Below, one piece after another: positions 40,122 through 51,370 of a DNA stretch of 64,000 nucleotides. The DNA comes from Paraphotobacterium marinum (GTDB taxonomy: Bacteria; Pseudomonadota; Gammaproteobacteria; Enterobacterales; Vibrionaceae). The notes below the pieces were generated by a model. That model was not told the DNA's origin, searched no databases, and saw only the letters and a program-made list of their open reading frames with translations. Both the position numbers and the translations under genes were made by a program. The stretch is taken from positions 62,001 to 126,000 of the forward strand of contig NZ_CP022355.1 of NCBI RefSeq assembly GCF_002216855.1, read 5' to 3'. The first letter of the stretch is position 1; every line of letters starts with the position of its first letter.

Positions 40122-41858
40122 ATGGAACAAAAAAAACAGAAAATTCTTTTGAATTGGTTAAACAGTTATACTAAAGCTGAAAAGAAATTATTACTCCTTT
40201 CAACTTGTTTACAGTTATTAGCTACACTTGCCCTTATTATGCAAATTAGTTGTATTGCCAAAATATTAAATGGTTTAATTATATTGAAGCAAACTAAATA
40301 TGATCTCTTATACCCATTTGGATTATTACTATTATCAGTTTTTTTTAGAGCTTTACTTGTTTTTTTTAAAAATTACATCAATTATTCCTTTGGCGAAAAA
40401 ATAAAGTTAATCATAAGAAGAAAAGTTATAGAAAAGATAGAAGATGTGGGCCCTATTTATTTGAAAACAAAGTCCACAGGGATTTGGAGCTCTATATTAC
40501 TTGAGCAAATTGAAGAGCTTCAAGATTATTATTCAAAATATCTCCCTCAAAAATACATTATGATTTTAATTCCTATATTAATTTTGGTGCCTGTCTATTA
40601 TTTTAATTACATTGCAGGGATAATACTTACGATAGCACTCCCTCTTCTTCCGTTATTCATGGTGTTGATTGGAAAAACTATGGCTCCAATAAGCCAAAAA
40701 AACTTTAAAGCATTGCAAAGATTATCTAGTATATTTTTTGATAGAATAAAAAACTTAAAAACCTTAAGATTATTTAATCAAGCTGAAGAGCAAAAAAATA
40801 AAATTGAGATTTTTGCAAACGATTGGAGAAAAAAAACTTTTCAAACCTTAAAAATTGCATTTATGCAAAGCTCAGTTTTAGAGTTTTTCACGTCCTTTTC
40901 AATTGCTATACTTGCCATCTTTATAGGTTTTAGCTTTTTGGGTCAGTTTAATTTTGGACCAGACGTCACATTATTCACAGGTTTATTTATTTTAATTATT
41001 GCACCAGACTTTTTCTTACCAATTAGAGAGTTTTCCAGCTTTTATCATGCAAAATCTCAAGCGCTCGGAGCATCAGATTCAATTTATGATTTTATCAAAA
41101 ATAATAAAGCTATAAAAAAATCTTCAAAAAGAAGTTCTATTGAATCAGGACAACCCATATCGATCTCATTTAAGGATGTAGTAATTCTAGATGATCAAGG
41201 TAATAATATTATTGGCCCTTTGACTTTTGAAATAAAATCTAGTAGTTCAAATGCAATAATTGGGAAATCTGGATCAGGCAAAACTACTATCATTAATACT
41301 ATCTTGGGCTATTATAATTACAAGGGTAGTATAAAAGTAAATAACATTGAATTGCATTCAATAGATATAAATTCATTCTATAATCTGATAAGTTGGATAC
41401 CTCAGAACCCAGAATTATTTCAAGATTCAGTCTCCTTTAACATTGATTTACAAAACCAAACAACCCAAGAATTGATGAATGATTTAGTGAAAAAAACACA
41501 GCTTGAGAAATTCATTGACACTCTTCCCCAAAAAGAAAAAACTATTCTAACGGAAGATTCAAGCAATATTTCAGTGGGACAAGCTCAACGGATCGCAATT
41601 GCAAGAGCCTTCAATAAAAATGGTTCATTTTGGTTGTTGGATGAACCAACAGCAAGCTTGGATATAAGAACTTCTAATGAAATTTTTTATGAAATAAAAA
41701 AAAGAGCTCTTAATGGAAAACATACTGCACTCATTTCTACTCATGACAAAAGTATTTATTGTAATTTTGACAACATTATACTTATTGATAAAGGTGTAAC
41801 AAAATTTTGTGGCCCTTATTCAAAATTTATTGAACATCAACAGTTAAATATAAAGTAA
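40122..41858 (+). CDS. cydD: Cysteine/glutathione ABC exporter subunit CydD
   Basis: CydDC exports glutathione and cysteine and is needed to assemble cytochrome bd. The 578-residue half-transporter has six membrane helices (about 20-300) and an ATPase with Walker A (GKSGSGKTTIINTILGYY), signature ISVGQAQRIAIARAF (Val replaces the usual second Gly of LSGGQ) and Walker B (FWLLDEPTASLD). cydC follows after 5 bases. The cydAB oxidase genes are not in the window. Confidence 0.92.
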   Translation: MEQKKQKILLNWLNSYTKAEKKLLLLSTCLQLLATLALIMQISCIAKILNGLIILKQTKYDLLYPFGLLLLSVFFRALLVFFKNYINYSFGEKIKLIIRRKVIEKIEDVGPIYLKTKSTGIWSSILLEQIEELQDYYSKYLPQKYIMILIPILILVPVYYFNYIAGIILTIALPLLPLFMVLIGKTMAPISQKNFKALQRLSSIFFDRIKNLKTLRLFNQAEEQKNKIEIFANDWRKKTFQTLKIAFMQSSVLEFFTSFSIAILAIFIGFSFLGQFNFGPDVTLFTGLFILIIAPDFFLPIREFSSFYHAKSQALGASDSIYDFIKNNKAIKKSSKRSSIESGQPISISFKDVVILDDQGNNIIGPLTFEIKSSSSNAIIGKSGSGKTTIINTILGYYNYKGSIKVNNIELHSIDINSFYNLISWIPQNPELFQDSVSFNIDLQNQTTQELMNDLVKKTQLEKFIDTLPQKEKTILTEDSSNISVGQAQRIAIARAFNKNGSFWLLDEPTASLDIRTSNEIFYEIKKRALNGKHTALISTHDKSIYCNFDNIILIDKGVTKFCGPYSKFIEHQQLNIK

Positions 41859-41863
41859 ATAAT

Positions 41864-43588
41864 ATGAAAGAATTCAAACCTTTTCTCAAAACCTTTTTAT
41901 CTCAATGGAAACCACTTAGTTATGGTGTGGTTCTGTCTCTCATAACCCTCATTGCTTCTATTTCGCTAATTACTTTGTCGGGTTGGTTTTTAACATCATG
42001 TGCTTTAGCAGGGCTTTTAGCAATAAGTTTTAACTACCTTTTACCCTCTGCGGGTGTTCGCTTTTTTGCAACCACAAAAACTGCTTCTCGTTGGGGTGAT
42101 TTAATGCTCACTCATGATGCCTTATTTAAGGTAACAACAAAAATTCGAATTCATATTTTTTCTAAATTAATTCCTATAACACCGAACCAAAACCTTAATT
42201 TTAAAAGAGCCGAACTTCTAAATAGAATGATTTTAGATGTAAAATCCATTGAAGTTTTATATATAAACTGTATCACACCTTTATTTATATCATCTCTATC
42301 AATTTTGGTTATGTGTTATTTTTTAACTTTTTTTAGTCTTCAATTAGCAATATACTTATTGTTATTTTTTCTTTGTTTCATAACTTTTTTCCCTTACCTT
42401 TTTCATAAATTAAGCAAAGAACCAGGCTCAAAAGTTATTTCTCAACAAGCCAATTTAAGATTTGCACTACTAGAGTGGCTAAAAAATAGAAATACAATAG
42501 AAATCTATGGTTTAAATGATTCTTTTAAGAATAACATATATCTTAACGAGAAAACCTTTTACAAAACCCAACGTCATTTAAATAATATATCTATTTTTTC
42601 TTCATCTTTGATGATAGCTACATCAGGAATCATTTTGTTTTTAGTATTGTGGTTTCTGCCAGAGTTAGGTAAGAATTTAGCTCCATCATTATGGGCAATG
42701 TTTGCCTTTGCAGCATTAGCTATATTCGAAGCCTTTAATATGATTCCTCAAGCTTTTATGAATCTAGAAAAAACGAAAGGATCAGCTAGTCGCATAAACC
42801 AAATCATAAACTCCAGAACCAATATTAGTTTTCCTAATACAAATGTGAATTATGTTCCAAAATACCTGGATAAAATTTCTTTCCAAAATGTTAGTTTTAA
42901 ATTTAACAACTCAAAACATTTGGTTTTAAAGAAAATTAACATGAATTTTTCTAAAGGACAGCATTTAGCTATTGTTGGTAAAACTGGAGTTGGAAAATCT
43001 ACAATATTAAATTTATTAAACAGATTTTTAGAACCAACTGAGGGTTGTATTTTATTAGATAACTTGAATATAAATGAGGTGAGTGAAAAGCAACTTAGGA
43101 GCACTTTCTCAGTTATTTCGCAAAATATTGATATAATGAACGATACACTTGCAAATAATTTAAGATTAGCTAAACCTGATGCTACAGATGATGAATTATT
43201 ATTAGTTTTGAAGAAGGTTCAACTTGATTATATATTTCGTACTAAAGATGACCTTGACATTTGGGTGGGTGAACAAGGTCGACAATTATCTGGGGGAGAG
43301 AGAAGAAGAGTTGGTATTGCGAGATCTTTGTTACAGGATACACCTGTGATCATAATGGATGAACCAACAGAGGGATTGGACACAAACACAGAAGATGCAA
43401 TTTTTATGCTTTTAAAAGAAACGTTTAAATTAAAAACTATTCTTTATATTACACATAAGTTAAACCATATTGATTATTTTGATACTATAATTATGTTAAA
43501 AGATGGGCATATATTTGCTAATAAAAGTAATAAAAATATAAGTGACGTAAAAGCTGAAATAAGTGACTTGCTATTACAAGATGAATAA
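41864..43588 (+). CDS. cydC: Cysteine/glutathione ABC exporter subunit CydC
   Basis: The 574-residue partner of CydD. It has a six-helix membrane domain (SLITLSGWFLTSCALAGL near the N-terminus is typical of CydC) and an ATPase with Walker A (GKTGVGKSTILNLLNRF), signature LSGGERRRVGIARSL and Walker B (VIIMDEPTEGLD). It overlaps the aat start by one base, giving a cydD-cydC-aat-infA run as in relatives. Confidence 0.94.
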   Translation: MKEFKPFLKTFLSQWKPLSYGVVLSLITLIASISLITLSGWFLTSCALAGLLAISFNYLLPSAGVRFFATTKTASRWGDLMLTHDALFKVTTKIRIHIFSKLIPITPNQNLNFKRAELLNRMILDVKSIEVLYINCITPLFISSLSILVMCYFLTFFSLQLAIYLLLFFLCFITFFPYLFHKLSKEPGSKVISQQANLRFALLEWLKNRNTIEIYGLNDSFKNNIYLNEKTFYKTQRHLNNISIFSSSLMIATSGIILFLVLWFLPELGKNLAPSLWAMFAFAALAIFEAFNMIPQAFMNLEKTKGSASRINQIINSRTNISFPNTNVNYVPKYLDKISFQNVSFKFNNSKHLVLKKINMNFSKGQHLAIVGKTGVGKSTILNLLNRFLEPTEGCILLDNLNINEVSEKQLRSTFSVISQNIDIMNDTLANNLRLAKPDATDDELLLVLKKVQLDYIFRTKDDLDIWVGEQGRQLSGGERRRVGIARSLLQDTPVIIMDEPTEGLDTNTEDAIFMLLKETFKLKTILYITHKLNHIDYFDTIIMLKDGHIFANKSNKNISDVKAEISDLLLQDE

Positions 43589-44288
43589 TGAATATTCCTG
43601 AATTAGATCCTTCAAACTTGACATTTCCTCATCCCTCCTTGGCGCTTGCAAAACCTGATGGGTTAATCGCTTATGGAGGAAATCTATCCGAAAGGACGTT
43701 ACTTAAATCTTATAGCGAGGGGATTTTCCCTTGGTATAATAGAACTGATCCTATCTTATGGTGGTGTCCATCTGAGCGCGCAATTATTAAACCTAAACAA
43801 TTTAAGCTACAAAAAAGTTTAAGAAAATATCAAAAAAACATCAATATAAAATAACTATCAATTATTCATTTGAAAATGTTATATCTTTGTGTTTTCAAAC
43901 TAGAAAAAAAGAGGAAACTTGGCTTAACCCTGAAATGATCAGTGCATACATAAATCTTCACTACCTAGGATATTGTCATTCAGTCGAAGTATGGTCAAAT
44001 AATAATCTGGTTGGTGGTTTTTATGGATTAAGTATGGGGTCTGTTTTTTGTGGTGAGTCAATGTTTTCAGTTGCACCTAACGCATCTAAAGTTGCTTTGT
44101 GGTTTTTTTGCAATCATTTTTGTAAACATGGCGGACGTTTAATAGACTGCCAAGTACCAAGTAAACACCTAATAAGTATGGGTGCTGAAATAATTAAGCG
44201 TGATATTTTTTTGGAACAATTAAAAAATTATTCTAAATTAAAAATAAGCGCTTCTTGTTTTTCAAAAAAAGAGATATTTAATATTTAG
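43588..44288 (+). CDS. aat: Leucyl/phenylalanyl-tRNA--protein transferase, interrupted by a -1 frameshift
   Basis: Aat adds Leu or Phe to proteins with basic N-termini, creating N-degrons for ClpS-ClpAP; clpA and clpS are 0.4-3.7 kb away. The frame stops after residue 88. Adding one A to the A7 run 43832-43838 continues as QKKHQYKITINYSFENVISLCFQTRKKEETWL and gives 233 residues (E. coli 234). Landmarks are GLIAYGGNLSERTLLKSYSEGIFPWYN, WWCPSERAII, YCHSVEVW and GGFYGLSMGSVFCGESMFS. Confidence 0.93.
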
Positions 44289-44319
44289 TAAAATACTGCT
44301 TTACATATATGAAATTTAA

Positions 44320-44586
<267 letters not shown>

Positions 44587-44594
44587 TTAACACT

Positions 44595-44641
44595 GATTTC
44601 TTCAATTATCTAACTCTGATCTTGAAGAAATCATCCTTTTT
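44595..44641 (+). terminator. Intrinsic terminator of infA
   Basis: An 11-bp stem GATTTCTTCAA/TTGAAGAAATC with a 16-base loop, followed by ATCCTTTTT. It overlaps the clpA stop codon on the other strand. Confidence 0.75.
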
Positions 44642-46892
44642 CTTCCGCGTATTCATTTAGATATTCAAAGGATATTTTTCCTTCTTTAAGAATTACTTTT
44701 ACCGAACCACCTGTAGATAATTTTCCGAAAAGCAACTCATTTGCAAGAGGTTTTTTTATGTTTTCTTGGATGACTCTCTTCATTGGTCTTGCTCCCATAC
44801 TTTCATCAAAACCATGTTGGGCTATCCATTTTTTTGCGTCATTTGATATTTCAATGGAAACACCTTTATCATCAAGCTTAGCCTGTAATTCTGTTATAAA
44901 TTTGTCAACAACTTGATAAATCATATCTAAACTCAAACTCTCAAACCAAATGATATTATCTAACCTATTTCTAAACTCAGGGCTAAAAATCTTTTTAAGC
45001 TCAGACATAGCATCACTTGAGTGTTTTTGAGAGACAAGCCCAATAGATTTTTTTGAAATTTCTCTTACGCCTGCATTAGTAGTCATCACTAAAATAATGT
45101 TTCTAAAATCTGCTGTCCTACCATTATTATCAGTTAAACTTCCATTATCCATTACTTGTAATAATAAATTAAAAATATCTGGATGCGCTTTTTCAATTTC
45201 ATCTAACAACAAAACAGCATGAGGTTTTTTTAAAACGGCATCAGTCAACAACCCACCTTGCTCATAACCAACATAACCAGGAGGAGAACCAATCAGACGA
45301 CTAACTGTATGACTCTCCATGTATTCTGACATGTCAAATCGAAGCAAATCAATTCCTAACATTTTAGAAAGCTGGAGAGTTACTTCTGTCTTCCCTACTC
45401 CAGTTGGACCTGCAAATAGGAAAGAACCTATTGGTTTTTTATCCTCTCCTAGACCAGCTCTATTTAGCTTAATAGCTGAAGACAAAACATTTATTGCATT
45501 ATCTTGGCCGAAAACAACAAGTTTTAATTTTTGCTCTAAACTACCTAGAACATCTTTATCAGATGCTGAGATATTTTTCTCTGGAATTCGAGCTATTTTC
45601 GCAATAATGCTTTCAATGTCTTGAACATTTACTGTTTTTTTCTTTTTAGAAGATGATTTTAGTTGGATTTTTGCGCCAACTTCATCAATTACATCGATTG
45701 CTTTATCCGGCAAATGACGCTCATTAATATATTTTGAAGAAAGTTCAACAGCAGCTTTAATGGCATATTTGGAGTATTTAACTGAATGATGAGATTCATA
45801 CTTTGATTTTAGACCCATTAAAATTTTAGTTGCTTCAGAAATAGTAGGTTCAATTATATCTACTTTCTGGAATCTTCGAGCCAAGGCTCTTTCTTTTTCA
45901 AATACATTGTTTAACTCCTTATAAGTTGTAGATCCAATACATCTTAAGGAACCATTACTTAATAGCGGTTTGATTAGATTAGCTATATCGACCTGTCCAC
46001 CCGATGCTGCACCAGCTCCGATTATAGTATGTATTTCATCAATAAATAATATATGGTTTTTATTACTTTGTAATTGTTTTAATATCAGCTTAAATCTTTT
46101 TTCGAAATCTCCTCGATATTTAGTACCAGCAAGAAGAGACCCAATATCTAAAGAGTATATCGTACAATTTTTAATTGCATCAGGAACTTTTTCATTCACT
46201 ATCAAATAAGCTAACCCCTCTGCAATGGCTGTTTTACCAACACCTGCTTCTCCAACTAGCAAGGGATTATTTTTTCTTCTCCGGCACAAAACTTGTATTG
46301 TTCTTTCAATTTCACTCTCTCTACCAATGAGAGGATCTATCTGCCCCTTAGAGGCTAGGATATTTAAATTAGTTGCAAAGTTTTCAAGTTTTTCATCTTG
46401 TGTTTCAACAGAATCATTAATGGACGCATTATTACTTTCAAAGGTACCAGAATCAGGTTTAATAACACCATGAGAAATATAGTTAACTACATCCAAACGA
46501 TTAATATTATATTTTTTTAATAAATATACAGCATGCGATTCCTGCTCACTGAAAATGGCAACTAAGACATTAATTCCATTTACTTCATTTTTTCCAGAAG
46601 ACTGAACATGAAAAACTGCTCTTTGAAGTACCCTCTGAAAGCTTAATGTGGGTTGAGTTTCATATTCGCTTTGACTTTCTTCTGGAATAATTGGTGTGGT
46701 TTGTTCAATAAACTTTTTTAGATCTGATTTTAAATTAATAATATCTGCATTACATGCGTCCATAGCTTCTCTCACAGAAGCATTTGTTAGTAAAGCAATT
46801 AGTAAATGCTCTACTGTCATAAACTCATGTTTATAACTTTTAGCAATTGCGAAAGCTTCATTTAATGTTCTTTCTAGTTCTTTATTCAACAT
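44631..46892 (-). CDS. clpA: ATP-dependent Clp protease ATP-binding subunit ClpA
   Basis: ClpA unfolds substrates for ClpP, including N-end-rule proteins brought by ClpS. The 753-residue protein has the N-domain repeats (1-150), AAA-1 with Walker [14 protein letters not shown] and Walker [14 protein letters not shown], and AAA-2 with [11 protein letters not shown] and [12 protein letters not shown], then [15 protein letters not shown]. It follows clpS by 27 bases, as in relatives. Confidence 0.97.
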   Translation of the reverse strand: MLNKELERTLNEAFAIAKSYKHEFMTVEHLLIALLTNASVREAMDACNADIINLKSDLKKFIEQTTPIIPEESQSEYETQPTLSFQRVLQRAVFHVQSSGKNEVNGINVLVAIFSEQESHAVYLLKKYNINRLDVVNYISHGVIKPDSGTFESNNASINDSVETQDEKLENFATNLNILASKGQIDPLIGRESEIERTIQVLCRRRKNNPLLVGEAGVGKTAIAEGLAYLIVNEKVPDAIKNCTIYSLDIGSLLAGTKYRGDFEKRFKLILKQLQSNKNHILFIDEIHTIIGAGAASGGQVDIANLIKPLLSNGSLRCIGSTTYKELNNVFEKERALARRFQKVDIIEPTISEATKILMGLKSKYESHHSVKYSKYAIKAAVELSSKYINERHLPDKAIDVIDEVGAKIQLKSSSKKKKTVNVQDIESIIAKIARIPEKNISASDKDVLGSLEQKLKLVVFGQDNAINVLSSAIKLNRAGLGEDKKPIGSFLFAGPTGVGKTEVTLQLSKMLGIDLLRFDMSEYMESHTVSRLIGSPPGYVGYEQGGLLTDAVLKKPHAVLLLDEIEKAHPDIFNLLLQVMDNGSLTDNNGRTADFRNIILVMTTNAGVREISKKSIGLVSQKHSSDAMSELKKIFSPEFRNRLDNIIWFESLSLDMIYQVVDKFITELQAKLDDKGVSIEISNDAKKWIAQHGFDESMGARPMKRVIQENIKKPLANELLFGKLSTGGSVKVILKEGKISFEYLNEYAEEKG

Positions 46893-46919
46893 AAAACACC
46901 TCGCTTATTCAAATTTAAT

Positions 46920-47234
46920 TTATACTTTCTCCATTTTACACAATAAAGGATGCTCTTCTTTACGAGCATAATTAGTAACTAAATTAACCTTTGTCTCAGC
47001 TATCTCAGCTGTAAAAACCCCGCATAAACCCTTGCCATTCTTGTGTACTTGAAACATTATAGTCGTTGCTTCATCAAAACTTTTAAAAAAAAATTTCATT
47101 AGAACATCTGTCACAAAATCCATTGGGGTGTAATCATCATTATACAAGACAACATTGTATAATGGTGGTTCAGTTAGTTGGCTTTGTTTTTTCTTTTCAG
47201 TTATTGATACTGCATCATTTATTGCATTCTTCAT
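46920..47234 (-). CDS. clpS: Clp protease adaptor ClpS
   Basis: ClpS binds N-degrons and delivers them to ClpA. The 104-residue protein shows [20 protein letters not shown] (substrate pocket, usually NDDYTPMEFV) and ending [12 protein letters not shown]. With Aat and ClpA it completes the N-end-rule pathway in this window. Confidence 0.97.
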   Translation of the reverse strand: MKNAINDAVSITEKKKQSQLTEPPLYNVVLYNDDYTPMDFVTDVLMKFFFKSFDEATTIMFQVHKNGKGLCGVFTAEIAETKVNLVTNYARKEEHPLLCKMEKV

Positions 47235-47608
47235 AATTTTATACTAGCTTAATAATTTGACCGTAGAAACCTTTAAATAATAAATATTAGATTACATTCA
47301 AACTAATAAATCTTCAATTTGAATATGATTTTCTTTATAGTGTACGATATATAAACTTAATGAAGTTAACTTTTTTATTATTTTTTCATTAAAAAATTTA
47401 ATGATATTGTTATTACAAAAGTTCTCTTTTTCATTTCAAATTACCATTTAGCACAGACTTAATCTATTCAAAAGAATAAATAACTAAAAAATAATTTAAA
47501 TTGTTGTGTTTGTTGCAAAAATTATTTCCTATCAATTAATAAATATTGACATTTTAAAAAAAACGTCAATATGCTTAATCATATAAAAATTTTAGATGCG
47601 ATTTTACA
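47235..47608 (+). promoter_or_regulatory. Gap clpS/lipoprotein 1, mostly featureless
   Basis: A 374-base AT-rich gap. Apart from the dyad and promoter listed separately at 47543-47575, I see no open frame, RNA gene or repeat. cspD, which stands near clpS in many relatives, is not here. Confidence 0.4.
47543..47572. promoter_or_regulatory. 30-bp operator-like dyad overlapping a TTGACA -35 box
   Basis: The arms ATATTGAC and GTCAATAT are perfect complements, and the inner part (ATTTT / AAAAC) is complementary except for one position, around a central AAAA. It covers a consensus -35 TTGACA (47546-47551) with TATGCT as a possible -10 at 47570-47575, and lies 36 bases before the lipoprotein start. 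This looks like a repressor site for the lipoprotein pair. Confidence 0.55.
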
Positions 47609-47839
47609 ATGAAATATATATTAATCCTTTTATCATGCTCTTTTTTTGTTTTAGCAGGTTGCACATCCACAAAAAATATGAACAAACAATCTAATAATTC
47701 AATGAAGGAATGGCAACAATCAGGTTTTAGCCAATCAGATGCAATAAAATGGCAACATGCTGGTTTTTCTCTTGAAGAAGCAAAAAATTATAAAGATAAA
47801 GGTTATATACCTGCAAGTGAACATCTTGGAACATTCTAA
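47609..47839 (+). CDS. Small repeat lipoprotein 1 (three 13-residue WxxxGFSxxxAx units)
   Basis: A 76-residue lipoprotein: signal peptide with lipobox LAGC, acylated Cys18, then a short Asn/Ser linker. The rest is three 13-residue units beginning EWQQSGFSQSDAI, KWQHAGFSLEEAK and NYKDKGYIPASEH. The last unit ends PAS, like the end of the second lipoprotein 43 bases downstream. Residue +2 is Thr, so outer-membrane sorting is expected. I do not recognise a named family. Confidence 0.85.
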   Translation: MKYILILLSCSFFVLAGCTSTKNMNKQSNNSMKEWQQSGFSQSDAIKWQHAGFSLEEAKNYKDKGYIPASEHLGTF

Positions 47840-47882
47840 TCTTTAATGTATGATGTAGAAGAAATAAATTTAAGGAATTAAT

Positions 47883-48221
47883 ATGAACATTACAAAAAAA
47901 TTAGGTATATCTTCTTTAATAATTTTAGGACTCTCTGGTTGTGCTTCTCATAATTGGCAAGGTATGAATGAGACACAAATTGCAAATTATCAACAGGCTG
48001 GAATATCATCCGAGGAAGCCAATGAATGGAAAGACAAAGGGTTTAATTCTCAGGATGCTGTCGCTTGGAAAGACGCTGGTTTCTCTCCAGATACTGCTAA
48101 TGAGTGGAAAGAAGGCTCATTCTCAGTAGACCAGGCTAAATCTTGGAAGTCAGCTGGATTTGATTTCGATGGTGCTGTGGAAAATAGAAGTAAAGGATTG
48201 ACACCTGCTTCTAGTAAGTAA
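47883..48221 (+). CDS. Small repeat lipoprotein 2 (six 13-residue WKxAGFSxxxAx units)
   Basis: A 112-residue lipoprotein with lipobox LSGC (Cys20). After a short linker come six 13-residue units: NYQQAGISSEEAN, EWKDKGFNSQDAV, AWKDAGFSPDTAN, EWKEGSFSVDQAK, SWKSAGFDFDGAV, ENRSKGLTPASSK. The period, the aromatic at position 2, GF at 6-7 and Ala at 12 suggest stacked short helices. The start has AAGGA. It is clearly paralogous to lipoprotein 1, probably in one operon, and ends in a terminator. Confidence 0.88.
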   Translation: MNITKKLGISSLIILGLSGCASHNWQGMNETQIANYQQAGISSEEANEWKDKGFNSQDAVAWKDAGFSPDTANEWKEGSFSVDQAKSWKSAGFDFDGAVENRSKGLTPASSK

Positions 48222-48235
48222 ATATAAATTTAAAA

Positions 48236-48263
48236 AGCTGCTAAAAAGTCTTAGCAGCTGTAT
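48236..48263 (+). terminator. Hairpin after lipoprotein 2
   Basis: A 9-bp stem AGCTGCTAA/TTAGCAGCT with a 6-base loop between the convergent lipoprotein 2 and icd genes. The following GTATGATTTT is a modest U-tract for the plus strand. Confidence 0.65.
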
Positions 48264-48267
48264 GATT

Positions 48268-49515
48268 TTACATATTTGAAATCATATCTTTGGCAAATTC
48301 CGAACACTTTCTAAGTGTTGCGCCATCCATAAGTCTTTCAAAGTCATAAGTCACAGTTTTATTTTTTATTGCTTTTTCCATTGAGTGAATTATCAAGTCA
48401 GCTGCTTCCGTCCAGCCTAAATGTCTTAACATCATCTCTGCTGATAAAATTAAAGAACCCGGATTAACCTTATCTTGGCCCGCATATTTTGGTGCTGTAC
48501 CATGAGTAGCTTCAAACAAAGCGACACCATCGCCTATATTCGCACCCGGTGCTATACCAATTCCACCAACTTGTGCAGCTAATGCATCTGAAATATAATC
48601 TCCATTAAGATTCATAGTCGCAATTACATCATACTCGGCAGGTCTTAATAAAATTTGTTGTAAAAAAGCATCTGCGATTGAATCTTTAATTATAATCTCT
48701 TTACCTGTCTTAGGGTTTTTAAGAGTCATCCATGGACCACCATCAAGAAGAGTAGCTCCAAATTCTTTTGCAACTTCATATCCCCAGTCTTTGAAAGCAC
48801 CCTCTGTAAACTTCATGATATTACCCTTGTGAACAATTGTTAATGAATCTCTATCATTATCAATTGTGTACTGAAGAGCAGCTCTTACTAATCTCTTAGT
48901 GCCTTCTTCTGATATAGGCTTTATACCAATACCACAATGTTCTGGAAATCTTATTTTTGTTGCACCCATTTCATTTTGTAAAAAATCAATTACTTTTTTT
49001 GCATCATCACTATCAGCTTTAAATTCAACACCTGCATAAATATCTTCAGAGTTCTCTCTAAAAATGACCATATCTGTTAGTTCTGGTTGTTTTAGTGGAC
49101 TGGGTACTCCTTGAAAATAACGAACAGGTCGAACACATACATATAGATCCAGTTCTTGTCTTAATGCTACGTTTAAAGAACGAATTCCACCTCCAACGGG
49201 TGTAGTCAATGGACCTTTAATTGCAACTTTATATTCCCTAATGAAGTCAAGTGTTTCTTCCGGTAGCCACTCATCATCTCCATAAATATTAGTAGACTTT
49301 TCACCTGTATAGATTTCCATCCATTCAATGTGCTTTTTACCATTGTAAGCTTTATCTACTGCTGCATTGACAACGTCAATCATTGCTGGAGTGACATCTG
49401 CACCGATACCATCACCTTCAATAAAAGGGATAATAGGATTATCAGGTACAATTAGCTTATTATTATCAACGGTAATTTTATTTCCATTAGTTGGCACTTT
49501 CACATGACTTTGCAT
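48268..49515 (-). CDS. icd: Isocitrate dehydrogenase (NADP+)
   Basis: Icd oxidises isocitrate to 2-oxoglutarate in the TCA cycle. The 415-residue protein is the E. coli type: the phosphorylatable, substrate-binding Ser is in [16 protein letters not shown], followed by [27 protein letters not shown] and [24 protein letters not shown] start at ATG 49515 ([19 protein letters not shown]) with GGAG 5 bases upstream; an upstream start at 49608 would add 31 unrelated residues. Divergent from rluE, as in E. coli. Confidence 0.97.
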   Translation of the reverse strand: MQSHVKVPTNGNKITVDNNKLIVPDNPIIPFIEGDGIGADVTPAMIDVVNAAVDKAYNGKKHIEWMEIYTGEKSTNIYGDDEWLPEETLDFIREYKVAIKGPLTTPVGGGIRSLNVALRQELDLYVCVRPVRYFQGVPSPLKQPELTDMVIFRENSEDIYAGVEFKADSDDAKKVIDFLQNEMGATKIRFPEHCGIGIKPISEEGTKRLVRAALQYTIDNDRDSLTIVHKGNIMKFTEGAFKDWGYEVAKEFGATLLDGGPWMTLKNPKTGKEIIIKDSIADAFLQQILLRPAEYDVIATMNLNGDYISDALAAQVGGIGIAPGANIGDGVALFEATHGTAPKYAGQDKVNPGSLILSAEMMLRHLGWTEAADLIIHSMEKAIKNKTVTYDFERLMDGATLRKCSEFAKDMISNM

Positions 49516-49632
49516 TGTATCTCCTAAAATGAATTTCAATTTCATAAAAATAATACTCGAATTGAAAAAATTAGCTATCAAAGTTATAATAAATTTAATA
49601 TCGTTCATGCAAACTTAAATTTCCTAAAAATT

Positions 49633-50202
49633 ATGAATTTAAACAAACCAGTTATTATTTTACTGAATAAACCTTTCGGAGTGTTATCACAATTTACAAG
49701 TGATTCAACACAAAAAAATCTTTCAGATTTGATACCTATCAAAAATTTTTATCCCGCCGGAAGATTAGACAAAGATAGCGAAGGGCTATTAATTTTAACC
49801 AATCAAGGTAAAATTCAATCTAGAATATCTCATCCTAAATATAAACTCAGAAAAACTTATTGGGTACAAGTTGAAGGAATAATTGATCAAGAAGCTATGG
49901 CTCTTTTAAGTAAAGGGGTTAAGCTTAAGGATGGTCTGACAAAACCAGCACAAGTAAAAAAAATTTTGGCTCCCAATGTGTGGGAACGATTTCCACCAAT
50001 CAGAGAAAGAAAACATATACCAACAAGTTGGATTGAGCTATCTATTTCAGAAGGGAAAAATAGACAAGTAAGAAGAATGACCGCTCATGTCGGATTCCCT
50101 ACTCTGAGGCTTATAAGAAGTGCTATAGGACCATACTCATTATCATCATCTAAACTCAAGCCTGGTGAATGGAAAAAAGTACACTATGAGTTTCCACATT
50201 AA
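49633..50202 (+). CDS. rluE: 23S rRNA pseudouridine 2457 synthase
   Basis: A 189-residue RsuA-type pseudouridine synthase lacking an S4 domain, as is normal for RluE. The catalytic Asp is in GRLDKDSEGLLILTNQG; EGKNRQVRRMTAHVGFPTLRL is the family's second motif. In E. coli nudJ separates rluE and mnmA; here mnmA follows directly. Confidence 0.93.
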   Translation: MNLNKPVIILLNKPFGVLSQFTSDSTQKNLSDLIPIKNFYPAGRLDKDSEGLLILTNQGKIQSRISHPKYKLRKTYWVQVEGIIDQEAMALLSKGVKLKDGLTKPAQVKKILAPNVWERFPPIRERKHIPTSWIELSISEGKNRQVRRMTAHVGFPTLRLIRSAIGPYSLSSSKLKPGEWKKVHYEFPH

Positions 50203-50265
50203 TTTAATTTTATTCAAAAATCTGTTAAAATATATTTTTTTTAATTATAGGCTTTGATTGTTCTT

Positions 50266-51354
50266 ATGAAAAAAGTAATTGTAGGTATGTCAGGTGGAGT
50301 GGACTCGTCAGTTTCAGCATATTTGCTCAAAAAGCAAGGATATGAAGTCGAAGCTTTATTTATGAAAAATTGGGAAGAAGATGATACAGATGAATATTGT
50401 TCAGCAGCAAAAGATATGGATGATGCTCAAGCTGTTTGCGATAAGCTAGATATTAAACTCCATAAAGTCAACTTTTCAACCGAATATTGGGATAATGTTT
50501 TTGAGTATTTTTTGTCAGAATATAGAACCGGACGAACTCCTAATCCAGATATTTTATGTAACAAAGAAATAAAGTTTAAGGCATTTTTAGAGTATGCACA
50601 AACCATTTTGAAGGCTGATTATATTGCTATGGGGCACTATGCAAGAATTGATCAAGTGAATGGGAAATTTCGTCTTCTTAAAGGATTAGACCCTAATAAA
50701 GATCAAACTTACTTTCTTTACACGTTAGGCTCAGACGAACTCTCTAAATCGCTATTTCCTGTTGGTCAACTTTTAAAACCTGAAGTGAGAAAAATTGCTG
50801 AAGAAAATGGTCTTATTACATCTGATAAGAAAGATTCCACTGGGATTTGCTTCATTGGCGAGAGGAAATTTAAAGACTTTCTACAAACCTTTATCCCTGC
50901 ACAACCAGGAAAAATTGTAAGCATCACCGGAGAAATTTTAGGACAGCATGAGGGACTGATGTATCATACTATTGGACAGCGTAAGGGATTGTTGATTGGA
51001 GGAAAAAAAGGAAAAACTGAAGAACCATGGTATGTTGTTGATAAAAATATTGAAACAAATGAATTAATCGTCGCTCAAGGAAAAAATAATGATGCTCTCA
51101 TGTCAACTGGATTAATAGCTAGTCAGCTTCATTGGGTCGATAGAAATAACTTGAACACAACCATATCTGCATATGTAAAGACACGTTACAGACAAAATGA
51201 TATAAAATGCAAAATAGAGCCCATTAATCATAAAACAGTAAAAGTTATATTTGAATCACCTCAATCATCTATTGCTCCTGGCCAATCAGCAGTATTTTAT
51301 CAAGAAGATGTTTGTTTAGGTGGCGGTATAATAGAAGAAAGAATTAAACTATAA
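50266..51354 (+). CDS. mnmA: tRNA-specific 2-thiouridylase
   Basis: MnmA thiolates U34 of tRNA-Lys, -Glu and -Gln with sulfur from TusE. The enzyme of about 362 residues has the PP-loop ([15 protein letters not shown]), the two catalytic Cys ([10 protein letters not shown] and [10 protein letters not shown]) and [10 protein letters not shown] start at ATG 50266; a TTG 12 bases earlier is open but atypical. It is followed by hflD and purB in the usual order. Confidence 0.97.
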   Translation: MKKVIVGMSGGVDSSVSAYLLKKQGYEVEALFMKNWEEDDTDEYCSAAKDMDDAQAVCDKLDIKLHKVNFSTEYWDNVFEYFLSEYRTGRTPNPDILCNKEIKFKAFLEYAQTILKADYIAMGHYARIDQVNGKFRLLKGLDPNKDQTYFLYTLGSDELSKSLFPVGQLLKPEVRKIAEENGLITSDKKDSTGICFIGERKFKDFLQTFIPAQPGKIVSITGEILGQHEGLMYHTIGQRKGLLIGGKKGKTEEPWYVVDKNIETNELIVAQGKNNDALMSTGLIASQLHWVDRNNLNTTISAYVKTRYRQNDIKCKIEPINHKTVKVIFESPQSSIAPGQSAVFYQEDVCLGGGIIEERIKL

Positions 51355-51370
51355 ATTTTGGGAAAAATTA

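Noticed and set aside
46225-46473. Open frames on the opposite strand of clpA (also 45319-45624 and 45970-46209)
   Set aside because: They lie wholly inside the well-conserved clpA gene and show no recognisable product.
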